Source of the DNA: Syntrophaceae bacterium UBA5619
GTDB lineage: Bacteria > Desulfobacterota > Syntrophia > Syntrophales > UBA5619
Length of the DNA: 37,054 bases
Direction of reading: 5' to 3'
NCBI GenBank assembly: GCA_002424545.1
Contig: DIKL01000054.1
Coordinates: 178 to 37,231, forward strand
Part shown: in pieces, positions 7,324-15,125 of the stretch
Layout: every line of letters begins with the position of its first letter
Position numbering within the stretch: the first letter of the stretch is position 1
Translations under genes and position numbers: made by a program
The notes under the pieces: model-generated
Told to the model about the DNA's origin: nothing
The model's input: only the letters and a program-made list of their open reading frames with translations
Database searches by the model: none

Positions 7324-9228
7324 ATGGAAGACGCTTATTACATCACGACACCGATCTACTATGTGAACGCCTCGCCCCACATCGGGCACGCCTATACGAC
7401 GATCGTCGCCGACGTGCTGGCGCGCTACCATCGGCTGCGCGGCGACCGGACCTTTTTTGTCACCGGAACGGATGAGCACGGCGACAAGATCGCCGAGGCG
7501 GCCGCGAAGGGAAACGTCACCCCGCAGGAATTCGCCGACCGGATCAGCACCCAATTCCGCTCCCTCTGGCCGGAGCTTGCGGTCGAGAACGATTACTTTA
7601 TCCGGACCACCGACGCGAACCATGTCGAAACGGTCCGGCAAATCCTCCGGAAGGTTTATGACGCGGGGGATATCTACTTCGGCCAGTACGAAGGTTTCTA
7701 CTGCGTGGGCTGCGAGCGATTCTACATGGAGAAGGAGCTCATCGACGGCAAGTGCCCGCAGCACGAAACGCTTCCCGAACACCGCAAGGAGAGCAACTAC
7801 TTCTTCCGGATGGGAAAATACCAGGATTGGCTCATCGGACACATCGAGGCGAATCCGGATTTCATCCGGCCCGAGAGGTACCGCAACGAGGCGCTCGCAT
7901 TCCTGCGCGATCCGCTGGAGGATCTCTGCATCTCCCGGCCCAAGAGCCGGCTCACCTGGGGGATCACGCTGCCCTTCGATGAAAACTATGTGACCTACGT
8001 CTGGTTCGACGCGCTGATCAACTACCTCACCGCGATCGGCTACCCGGACGGCGCAAACTATAAAGCCTACTGGCCGGCGGCGCAGCATCTGATCGCCAAG
8101 GATATTCTCAAACCGCATGGGATCTACTGGCCGACGATGCTCAAGGCGGCGGGGATCGAACCGTACCGGCACTTGAATGTTCACGGCTACTGGAACGTCG
8201 ATCAGAGCAAGATGTCCAAGAGCCTCGGGAACGTCATCCGGCCCCTCGACCTGAAGGACAAGTACGGCCTCGACCCGTTTCGCTATTTCTTGCTCCGCGA
8301 CATGGTCTTCGGCCTCGATTCGAGCTTCAGCGAGGAGGCCTTCGTCCAGCGGATCAATTCGGATCTGGCCAACGACCTGGGCAACCTCGTCAGCCGGACG
8401 ATGCAGATGGCCGTGAAATACGGAAACGGGCGGATTCCGGCGCCCACGGCTGCCGCCGACGAAGATCGCATCCTCCCGGAGACGGCTTTCCGGACCGCGG
8501 CCGAAGTGCAGGCCTGCTTCGAAAATCTCGGTCTCCACAAGGCGCTGATCGCGATCTGGGAATTCATCAACGTGACGAACAAGTACATCGTCGAGCGGGA
8601 ACCCTGGGTTCTGGCGAAGGATCCGGCCAACCGCCCCCGCCTGGAGACGATCCTCTACAACCTGTTGGAGGCGCTCCGGATCACGGCCGTCCTGATCACC
8701 CCGTTCATGCCGGGGTCCGCCGCGAAGATCCTGGCGCAGCTCGGGATCGCCGATCCGGCGGCTCAAAACTTTGAAACCCTGCGGGTCTGGGGAGGGCTGC
8801 CGGCCGGAAATGAACTGAAGCGGGGAGAATCGCTGTTCCCGCGCGTCGAGATCAAGCCGGCTGAGGTCCCGCCGGCGCCGGCAAAGGCCGAGGTCACGCC
8901 GATCAAACCGGAGATTTCCTACGAGGAGTTCGAGAAGATCGACCTGCGGGCGGCGAAGGTCCTCGCCGCCGAACGGGTCCCCAAATCGAGCAAGCTGCTG
9001 AAGCTGACCGTCGAGATCGACGGCGAACGGTCGATCGTCGCGGGAATGGGCAAGGATTACACGCCCGAGGAGATCGTCGGCAAGACCATCGTCGTCGTCG
9101 CCAATCTCAAGCCGGCAAAGCTGATGGGAATCGAGTCCCGCGGCATGCTGCTCGCCTCGGACACGGAAGAGGGCCTCACGCTTCTCGGCTTCGACCGCCC
9201 GCCGAAGACCGGCGCCAAGGTCCATTGA
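7324..9228 (+). CDS. metG: Methionyl-tRNA synthetase
   Basis: 634 aa. Class I aminoacyl-tRNA synthetase with the HIGH motif in ASPHIGHAYTTI at residues 19-22 and KMSKS at 296-300. A zinc knuckle is formed by Cys127, Cys130, Cys144 and His147 (YCVGCERFY to GKCPQH). The C-terminal 110 residues (ISYEEFEKIDLRAAKV onward) are a fused tRNA-binding, OB-fold domain. The start is the ATG at 7324, 12 nt after ricT; the frame is open upstream but overlaps ricT. The gene ends in a strong terminator. Confidence 0.97.
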   Translation: MEDAYYITTPIYYVNASPHIGHAYTTIVADVLARYHRLRGDRTFFVTGTDEHGDKIAEAAAKGNVTPQEFADRISTQFRSLWPELAVENDYFIRTTDANHVETVRQILRKVYDAGDIYFGQYEGFYCVGCERFYMEKELIDGKCPQHETLPEHRKESNYFFRMGKYQDWLIGHIEANPDFIRPERYRNEALAFLRDPLEDLCISRPKSRLTWGITLPFDENYVTYVWFDALINYLTAIGYPDGANYKAYWPAAQHLIAKDILKPHGIYWPTMLKAAGIEPYRHLNVHGYWNVDQSKMSKSLGNVIRPLDLKDKYGLDPFRYFLLRDMVFGLDSSFSEEAFVQRINSDLANDLGNLVSRTMQMAVKYGNGRIPAPTAAADEDRILPETAFRTAAEVQACFENLGLHKALIAIWEFINVTNKYIVEREPWVLAKDPANRPRLETILYNLLEALRITAVLITPFMPGSAAKILAQLGIADPAAQNFETLRVWGGLPAGNELKRGESLFPRVEIKPAEVPPAPAKAEVTPIKPEISYEEFEKIDLRAAKVLAAERVPKSSKLLKLTVEIDGERSIVAGMGKDYTPEEIVGKTIVVVANLKPAKLMGIESRGMLLASDTEEGLTLLGFDRPPKTGAKVH

Positions 9229-9233
9229 AAAAA

Positions 9234-9269
9234 CAAAAGAGGGGACAGATTCTCCTGTCCCCTCTTTTG
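9234..9269. terminator. Bidirectional intrinsic terminator between metG and the aldolase-type gene
   Basis: Perfect 15-bp inverted repeat: arm CAAAAGAGGGGACAG (9234-9248), a 6-nt loop and arm CTGTCCCCTCTTTTG (9255-9269). The upper part ends in a T-run in the plus direction, and the A-rich flank at 9229-9238 gives a T-run in the minus direction, so it can stop both convergent transcripts. Confidence 0.9.
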
Positions 9270-9282
9270 CAGATTACTCCGA

Positions 9283-10674
9283 TCACGCCAAACCGGCCGG
9301 AGGCGGCAGCGGAATATCCACCGGCGTCACGAAGCGGTTGACAGCCTCCAGCGTGTTGCCCACATTGAGCTTCCGGAAGAGGAGAGCGAATTGCGCCTCC
9401 AGCTCCGCGCCCAGCGCCTTCCGGATCGTCTCCGGCAGATCCCACATCTCCCGTTTGAAGGGGCCGATCCCCTTCTTCCGGGTCTTGTAGAAGAACTGCT
9501 CCTCGGTATCCCCTTCCTTCCGTTCGGAGACGGCCTCCCGCTTCAGGTATTCGTAGATCCTCTCGCGCAGGGCGGGCGGGAAGGAGGGGCTGTCGTAGAC
9601 GATATTCTGGAACCCGGTGGCAAGATGGATCTCCGCCGTACCGGTGGCGGGGAAGCGGTCGAAGGCCTCATTGGGCAGCGTGGAGGCGCCGTGCTGGACC
9701 GCGCCCGCCATTCCGTATTCGGTCCGTGCGACCGCGGAGAGTTTCTGCAGCGTGTCGAAGTCAAGCTTGACCTTCGCGACGCTCCCGTCGGCCATCGGTA
9801 TCCCGCCGTGGGTGGTTCCGGTCTGGACGCTGATTTTGCTGATTCCCTTCAAGGTCTCGCCACTCTTGCGGAGGGTTTCCCGATATCCCTCCATGAAGGC
9901 GTGGAGCTCCTCGACCGTGCTGTTTTTCCCCCCGACCTCGCCGATTTCGCCTCCGACGGAAACGGTCACCCCGGCCGGCTCCAGATCCCGGATCATCGTC
10001 GTCATTTCCGCGGCCAGGCCGTAGTTGAGGGCCTGCTGTCTCTTCACGGTCGTTTGCGTGAGATCCACGAGGGTCGACGTATCGATGTCGATGTTGTAGA
10101 AACCGGCGTCAATCGCCTCCCAGATCAGATCCTTGACGGCCTTGACCTCGGCCCCCGGATCCTTTGCGTATTTCTTCGCCCCCACCTGGAAGTGGTCGCC
10201 CTGGAGGAACAGGGGGCCCCGGTATCCCGTCTTCAGCGCCGCCGCCATCACGGCGCAGAAGTACTCCGCCGGCCGCTGGCGGGTGTAGTCGATCTCCGAC
10301 CGCGCGATCTCGAAAATCATTGCCCCGGCCCCGGAAGCCAACGCCGCCCGAAAGACCGCCTGGGCGGTTTCGTACGTCAAAGCGCGGATATTGATGGCGG
10401 GAACCGTAAATCCGGAGACCTCGCCCCGTCCCATCGCCTCGTACAGTCCCTGGATCGAGGCGGAACGGATGCCGGCCGCCGCTCCGGCCCGGCGGATCAG
10501 CCAGCGGGCGGCCGCCCGCGTCCCCTCCTCGGGTCCGAATACCGCCGTTCGGATCAGGTCGTCGATCCGCTCTTCCCGGAAACGCTTTTCATCCAGAAAC
10601 CGGACACCGGTCGCATCGAACGTCAGCACCCCTTCCATCGCCTTCTTCAGCATAACCGTATTGTCGTAGATCAT
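9283..10674 (-). CDS. Class II fructose-bisphosphate aldolase-type enzyme (long form)
   Basis: 463 aa. The class II aldolase barrel begins around residue 74. Probable metal ligands are His161 in the Asp160-His161 pair (LQGDHFQ), Glu246 (GGEIGEVGG), His289 (TGTTHGG) and His328 (VQHGAST), matching the zinc set of FbaA-type enzymes. Standard class II aldolases have about 340-360 residues; this one has roughly 70 extra residues before the barrel and a long C-terminal tail, so it belongs to a divergent long subgroup. Fructose-1,6-bisphosphate or tagatose-1,6-bisphosphate could be the substrate. The fbp gene directly upstream in the same operon favours fructose-bisphosphate made in gluconeogenesis. 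Fold confident, exact substrate inferred. Confidence 0.85.
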   Translation of the reverse strand: MIYDNTVMLKKAMEGVLTFDATGVRFLDEKRFREERIDDLIRTAVFGPEEGTRAAARWLIRRAGAAAGIRSASIQGLYEAMGRGEVSGFTVPAINIRALTYETAQAVFRAALASGAGAMIFEIARSEIDYTRQRPAEYFCAVMAAALKTGYRGPLFLQGDHFQVGAKKYAKDPGAEVKAVKDLIWEAIDAGFYNIDIDTSTLVDLTQTTVKRQQALNYGLAAEMTTMIRDLEPAGVTVSVGGEIGEVGGKNSTVEELHAFMEGYRETLRKSGETLKGISKISVQTGTTHGGIPMADGSVAKVKLDFDTLQKLSAVARTEYGMAGAVQHGASTLPNEAFDRFPATGTAEIHLATGFQNIVYDSPSFPPALRERIYEYLKREAVSERKEGDTEEQFFYKTRKKGIGPFKREMWDLPETIRKALGAELEAQFALLFRKLNVGNTLEAVNRFVTPVDIPLPPPAGLA

Positions 10675-10706
10675 CGCCTCGCCTCGCTCCTCTCTCGTGC
10701 ATGGGA

Positions 10707-10728
10707 AAGGCCCGAATTCACGGGCCTT
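10707..10728 (-). repeat. Hairpin between fbp and the aldolase gene
   Basis: An 8-bp inverted repeat AAGGCCCG / CGGGCCTT with a 6-nt loop lies in the 64-nt spacer. On the minus strand only a short T-run follows, so it is more likely a weak attenuator or RNA-stabilising stem than a full terminator. Confidence 0.5.
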
Positions 10729-10738
10729 CTCCGATTCC

Positions 10739-11683
10739 TTATGATCCGGCCGCCAGGAATTCCATGGCCTTTTTCACCTCGAACCGGCTCCCGATGTAGA
10801 TCGGAGCGCGTTGTTCGAGGTCCTCGACCCGGAGGGAGAGGATCTCCTCTTTTCCGTCCGTGGCAACCCCGCCGGCCTGCTCCATGATGAAGGCCATCGG
10901 CTGAAGCTCGAACAGCAACCGCAGCTTGCCGCGGGGGCTCTTCTGCAGCGCGGGATAGGTGAAGATCCCCCCGCCCTTGATCAGGACCTGGTTGATGTCC
11001 GGGACAAATCCGCCGCTGTAGCGGAGCTTGTATCCTTCCGCCTCCAGGTATTCGAGGAACTTCAGATGGCTTCCGATGCAGTCCTTCCGCAGGCCGCCCG
11101 GACTGTAGATCGAACCTTGATCCTTCAGGCGGATGTTCTCCTGGGAGAGAACATACTCCCCCTCCCGGTTCACCACGAATTCGTGGGTTCCCTTCCCCGC
11201 GGAGTAGACCATCGTGATCAGCGGTCCGTAGGTGATGTAGAGGGCCGCCACCATCGAATCCCTTCCCCGCGAGAAGACCGACTCCTTGTGGATGCCGATG
11301 ATCGTGCCGATCGCCAGGTTGGTGTCCACCAGCGAGGAGCCGTCCAGCGGATCCGCCGTCACAAAATACTTCTCCCGGCCCTTGCCCAGCAGGACGACGC
11401 CGTCCTGCTCCTCCGAGGCGTATTCCCGGACGAAACCCGAAAACTGAAGCTGGTTCTTCATGATCTCGTCGGAGCTGCGGTCGAGCGAAAGCTGCTCCTC
11501 TCCGTAGACGTTTTTGAACCCGGCCAGTTTCCGGTTCGATTCATGAATCTTGGCGGAGATGTATTTCCCCGTGACCGCAATCTGCCAGATCAGTCGGCGG
11601 AGCTCCTCCTCCACGCCGGCCATCCACATCTGGCGCCGCAGATCTACCGCGAACTTGGTGTAATCCGATATCCCCTCACCCAT
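10739..11683 (-). CDS. fbp: Class I fructose-1,6-bisphosphatase
   Basis: 314 aa from the ATG at 11683, which has GGAGG about 9 nt upstream; an in-frame ATG at 11707 has no ribosome site. The metal and phosphate motif ADPLDGSSLVDTN is the hallmark of class I FBPase, and the FVREYASEEQDG region supplies an upstream acidic metal site. The C-terminal substrate region (YSGGFVPDINQVLIKGGGIF) is intact. It removes the C1 phosphate from fructose-1,6-bisphosphate, an irreversible step of gluconeogenesis. The downstream aldolase-type gene would make its substrate. Confidence 0.95.
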   Translation of the reverse strand: MGEGISDYTKFAVDLRRQMWMAGVEEELRRLIWQIAVTGKYISAKIHESNRKLAGFKNVYGEEQLSLDRSSDEIMKNQLQFSGFVREYASEEQDGVVLLGKGREKYFVTADPLDGSSLVDTNLAIGTIIGIHKESVFSRGRDSMVAALYITYGPLITMVYSAGKGTHEFVVNREGEYVLSQENIRLKDQGSIYSPGGLRKDCIGSHLKFLEYLEAEGYKLRYSGGFVPDINQVLIKGGGIFTYPALQKSPRGKLRLLFELQPMAFIMEQAGGVATDGKEEILSLRVEDLEQRAPIYIGSRFEVKKAMEFLAAGS

Positions 11684-12132
11684 TGCCCGTTTCCTCCGTG
11701 AATTCAAAGAAGATGTTTTCTTGACCTGTTGCAGGAGATTCTTTCATCAAGCCGTTGAGCCGGGATCTTATCCGAACGGCTTTTGGCGCAGTCGGTGTAT
11801 TTCCAACGCCGGTACGATAAAAAATTATCGGCAAGAATGCAATCCCTTTTTCACGTTCGGCTGAATTTTCACCGGGTCGATTCGGTGCGGGAAACGGCCT
11901 GTCCGGACCGGGCAGCGGTCCGCCGGATCGGTTCGAAGCGAACCGAGGCCTGCCGGGACCGGCGGAAGATCCCGCGCCCGCCGAAAAGGCCCTTGACAGG
12001 CAAGGCCTCTTTCCGTATTTTCGCACTCGCGAAAACAAACGGACGGTTTTCCCGGGTTTTGCGTGGCCGATGCGGAAGCCGGATCCGTGGTTCGGGGGAT
12101 CAAACATGGTTCGCGTTGCCGAAGAGGAAGGG
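11684..12132. other. 449-bp noncoding divergent region between fbp and the radical SAM gene
   Basis: No credible gene is seen on either strand; the open frames here have proline/arginine-rich, family-less translations. It holds the fbp ribosome site at the left edge, a short A/T hairpin near 11816-11830, a stable stem at 11929-11945 (CGGTTCG-AAG-CGAACCG), several GTCCGG/CCGG-rich segments and the promoter at 11993-12021. I could not identify a clear promoter for fbp. Confidence 0.6.
11993..12021 (+). promoter_or_regulatory. Sigma-70-type promoter for the radical SAM gene
   Basis: Consensus -35 TTGACA (11993-11998), 17-nt spacer, and -10 TATTTT (12016-12021). Transcription would begin near 12028, about 105 nt before the preferred start codon at 12133. 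Confidence 0.65.
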
Positions 12133-13002
12133 ATGCATTATGAAGGGTATTGCATCCGGCCGCCCAGCGAAGCCGGAAGCATCCTGCTTCAGGTCACGGT
12201 CGGATGCTCCCACAACCGCTGCGCCTTCTGCGGAACCTACCGGGACAAGCGCTTCCGGATCAAGGATGACCGGATCATTCTGAGCGACATCCTCTATGCC
12301 GCCCGGCGCATGCCGCGCGTCAATCGCCTTTTCCTGATGGACGGCGACGCGTTGATCATTCCGCAGCCGCGGCTGATCCGGATCCTGGAGCGGATCCGGG
12401 AGCATCTGCCGTGGGTGAAGCGAATCGGGGCTTACGCGAATGCCAAGTCGATCCGGAAAAAATCCGCGGAGGATCTGAGACGGCTGCGCGAAAACGGTCT
12501 CGGCATCCTCTATTACGGCGTCGAGACCGGCGATGACGAGATCAGAACCGCGATCCGGAAAGGATCCGCGGCGGCGGCCTGCGTTGAGATGGGGCGCAGG
12601 GTCAAGGAGGCGGGGATTCTGTTGTCGGCGACGGTGCTGCTGGGCATCGGCGGCCGCGGGCAATCCCTGCGGCACGCCCGGGCGACAGGCCGACTGCTGA
12701 GCGCGATGGATCCCGATTTCGTCGGGGCCTTGACGGTGATGCTCGTTCCCGGAACGCCTCTGTACCGGGAGTATGTGAACGGGGCGTTTGAACTGCCCGA
12801 TGAAGCGGGCATGCTCCGGGAACTGCGGGAGATGATCGCCCATACCGATCTGTCCGGCGGATATTTTTTCTCGAACCATGCCTCCAATTACCTGCCGGTG
12901 AAGGCCAAACTGCCCGGCGGCAAGCGGAAGGCCCTCGATCTGATCGACGCCGCCCTTCGGGGAGAGGTCGGCCTGAAGCCGGAGTGGATGCGCGCATTGT
13001 AA
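12133..13002 (+). CDS. Radical SAM protein, function unknown
   Basis: 289 aa from the ATG at 12133, preceded by GAGGAAGGG; in-frame ATGs at 12070 and 12106 are possible, the latter with GGGGAT upstream. The cluster motif is Cys25-x4-Cys30-x2-Cys33 (GCSHNRCAFCGTY), one residue longer in the first gap than the textbook Cx3Cx2C. YYGVETGDDEI and LLGIGG are typical of the Elp3/MiaB-like radical SAM fold. The opening MHYEGYCIRPPSEA supports the chosen start. It has its own promoter and no operon partner, so the substrate cannot be deduced from context. Confidence 0.88.
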   Translation: MHYEGYCIRPPSEAGSILLQVTVGCSHNRCAFCGTYRDKRFRIKDDRIILSDILYAARRMPRVNRLFLMDGDALIIPQPRLIRILERIREHLPWVKRIGAYANAKSIRKKSAEDLRRLRENGLGILYYGVETGDDEIRTAIRKGSAAAACVEMGRRVKEAGILLSATVLLGIGGRGQSLRHARATGRLLSAMDPDFVGALTVMLVPGTPLYREYVNGAFELPDEAGMLRELREMIAHTDLSGGYFFSNHASNYLPVKAKLPGGKRKALDLIDAALRGEVGLKPEWMRAL

Positions 13003-13023
13003 ATGGAGGGAAGCCGGGCGTTG

Positions 13024-13048
13024 AAAAAACCCCGGTACGGCGCTCCGG
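13024..13048 (-). terminator. Possible weak terminator for the lipoprotein hydrolase transcript
   Basis: On the minus strand a short GC stem (CCGG at both arms, 9-nt loop) is followed by GG and six T residues. The stem is short, so this is a tentative call. It sits in the 96-bp gap between two convergent genes, where nothing else is seen. Confidence 0.35.
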
Positions 13049-13098
13049 CAATCGTCTGCAATGGACGGCCGTCGCCCGGCCCGCATCGCGGTGAAGGT

Positions 13099-15069
13099 CT
13101 ACTTGACGATCAGCCGGAATGGCGACGGCGGGATGAACTCACCCGGCTGAACCTTCAGTGTGGTCTCATAGGGTTCGCAACCGTCCGCTTCGATCGACAG
13201 CGTGTACGTCCCGGCGGGAAGATCGAAAAAGGCGAATTGATTCTTGTACGCAAAGTCTTTGGATGACAGGAAGGTTCTGAGCACGTCCCGGTCGCTCATG
13301 GTCTCCGCGGGATGGAGACTGCGCCGGATGTCGGCTCCGGCCAGCCGGATGGCGCGCACGCTCACCTTTTCCGGCAATTCATGGATGTATCCCCAATAGC
13401 TGTCTGCGGACGCCGTCTTTGCGGCGATCACGCCGGCCGCCATGCCTTGCGGACGCAAGACAAAGTCGGCTTCGGCGATCTTGCCGGCCGCGATGGAAAG
13501 GGGGTGGTTCGCCGGTTCGGTTTTGAACCCCAGCGCGCAGAGGCTGACCTCGTAGTCTCCCGGGGCAACCGCCCCGGTCTCCTGTCTTACCAGGAAGGGG
13601 TTCACCCTGAGTTGCGTTTCCGGGCCATCCCTGTTCGCGGGAACGAGGACAAACGCCATTTGCAGCGGAATCTTCACATCGGGGGGGATAAAGCGGCGGC
13701 CGATATCCACATAGCCGCGGCCGGACGTCAGGTTCTTCTCCAGGCCTGTTTCGGTCGCCGCGACGATGTCCCTGTACCGGGCCATCACCTCCGCGCTGTT
13801 GAGAATGCCAAGGTGGTCTTCGTTGAAGCCCGTCACCTTCAGCGCATCGGCCTGGGCCCGCGGGTCGAGCATGCTTTCCAGCGTAACGGTGTTGTCGTTG
13901 TTCTGCCGAAAGAGACTCCCGCCGCCCTTGTGGCCGAAGAGCAGGTAATAGCGCATCGTCCCGGGCAATTTCCTGGCGAAAACCTTGCGGATGAAGTCGC
14001 TTTCGGGCTCCATGTCCTTCCAGCTGGGAATCACGGCGGGTGAATTTTCAACCCCGGTCTTGGCCATGACCTCTCCGCCCCAGGGCGTCGACAGGGAAAC
14101 GAAGAGTCGCACGGCCCGGTTGTGTTGATCCGGCTCGATCAGCGCGGAGCGGGACACCAAGCCCCCCATGCTGTGCGCCACGACATACAACCGGTCGAAA
14201 TGGTATTTCTGATCGAGATCGTAGAGTTTTTTGCGCAGGAAGAGCGAGATGGTCTCCAGACGGGCGCCCGACGGATACTGAAAAATCCAGGGTTGGTAGC
14301 GGGAACGGTCCAAGCGCCCGATGAAATATCTCCAGTCTTGCGGAGAGCCGGCCGCGCCGTGCACCAGCAGCACCGGAATCTTCCGAGAATCGTAGGGCTC
14401 GAGAAAATAAATATTGCAGCCTCTGCGCCGGAAAGCCTCCAGGGGCGCCCAGAATCCCCTTTCCCCTTCTTCCGCCGAGAAAGCCGGGTCGTCCAGGACG
14501 GCCAGAGTGCCGGCCGACGTGCCGGGCTTCCGCTGTCCGGCGGAATAGGCCAACAGCGCATCGGCCGGGGATGGGGCCGGGGCGGCGGGGCGGCCGGAGA
14601 TCTCGATATCGATGCCCCACACGACGCCGCCCCATTGGGTGACCACCTCTTCCGGGGCGCCGTAGTGCCCGGCCCGCTCCCCGGGATCGTACTTCAGATT
14701 GCCGTTGGCGTCCTCAAAGGCAAAGAGGCGATAGCGTCCTTCGCGAACCAGCAGTTCGTACGGCCCCGGCTCGGACAACAGCGCGTAATCCCCGACGACG
14801 ATTTGATCGCCGCGCCCCGAATAGGCGACGACGACGAAAGGATTTTTCAGCGGGGATCGGCCGATGATTTCGCCGAAGATGAGACAGGAATCCTTGGAAA
14901 CCTGAACGTCTTCCCTCAGCTTGACCAGGGCGCATCCCCACAAGGACCAGAGGCTCAAGAGAAGCAGCAGCGCCATGATCCATCGGCGCGGCGAGAAGGC
15001 GGGCCGTCGGAAGCGGCCGTCGGAACCGCTTGCCCCGTCGAATTCTCTTGCCGGGTCGAGATGATTCAT
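13099..15069 (-). CDS. Lipoprotein alpha/beta hydrolase (lipase/esterase-like) with extra beta domains
   Basis: 656 aa from the ATG at 15069 (AAGGAA upstream). The frame stays open to 15501, but that extension overlaps the aminotransferase gene and is not real. A hydrophobic segment MALLLLLSLWSLWGC carries a lipobox with Cys46, so the protein is probably anchored in the outer membrane or periplasm. Residues about 60-160 form a beta-rich domain with a calcium-loop-like motif EDANGNLKYDPGE (119-131). The hydrolase domain has the oxyanion segment VLLVHGAAGSP (H237) and the nucleophile elbow AHSMGG (Ser300). The last 130 residues look like one or two carboxypeptidase-regulatory-like beta domains, ending in FDLPAGTYTLSIEADG. 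The substrate is unknown; a PGAP1/lipase-type esterase is likely. Confidence 0.85.
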   Translation of the reverse strand: MNHLDPAREFDGASGSDGRFRRPAFSPRRWIMALLLLLSLWSLWGCALVKLREDVQVSKDSCLIFGEIIGRSPLKNPFVVVAYSGRGDQIVVGDYALLSEPGPYELLVREGRYRLFAFEDANGNLKYDPGERAGHYGAPEEVVTQWGGVVWGIDIEISGRPAAPAPSPADALLAYSAGQRKPGTSAGTLAVLDDPAFSAEEGERGFWAPLEAFRRRGCNIYFLEPYDSRKIPVLLVHGAAGSPQDWRYFIGRLDRSRYQPWIFQYPSGARLETISLFLRKKLYDLDQKYHFDRLYVVAHSMGGLVSRSALIEPDQHNRAVRLFVSLSTPWGGEVMAKTGVENSPAVIPSWKDMEPESDFIRKVFARKLPGTMRYYLLFGHKGGGSLFRQNNDNTVTLESMLDPRAQADALKVTGFNEDHLGILNSAEVMARYRDIVAATETGLEKNLTSGRGYVDIGRRFIPPDVKIPLQMAFVLVPANRDGPETQLRVNPFLVRQETGAVAPGDYEVSLCALGFKTEPANHPLSIAAGKIAEADFVLRPQGMAAGVIAAKTASADSYWGYIHELPEKVSVRAIRLAGADIRRSLHPAETMSDRDVLRTFLSSKDFAYKNQFAFFDLPAGTYTLSIEADGCEPYETTLKVQPGEFIPPSPFRLIVK

Positions 15070-15125
15070 TTCCTTGTGCCTGTTGGTCGCCCGCGTTTCA
15101 GCGGGGACGAGGAAGCCGCGGCCTC

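Noticed and set aside
6556..9225. 889-codon open frame on the minus strand
   Set aside because: Antisense to ricT and metG; its arginine/aspartate-rich translation resembles no family, as expected for a shadow frame in GC-rich DNA.
11929..11945. GGTTCGA-containing stem as a possible tRNA T-arm
   Set aside because: No acceptor, D or anticodon stem can be built around it; it is just a palindromic stem.
11676..12107. 143-codon minus-strand frame in the fbp upstream region
   Set aside because: Pro/Arg-rich with no family resemblance and no ribosome site; it overlaps the fbp start.
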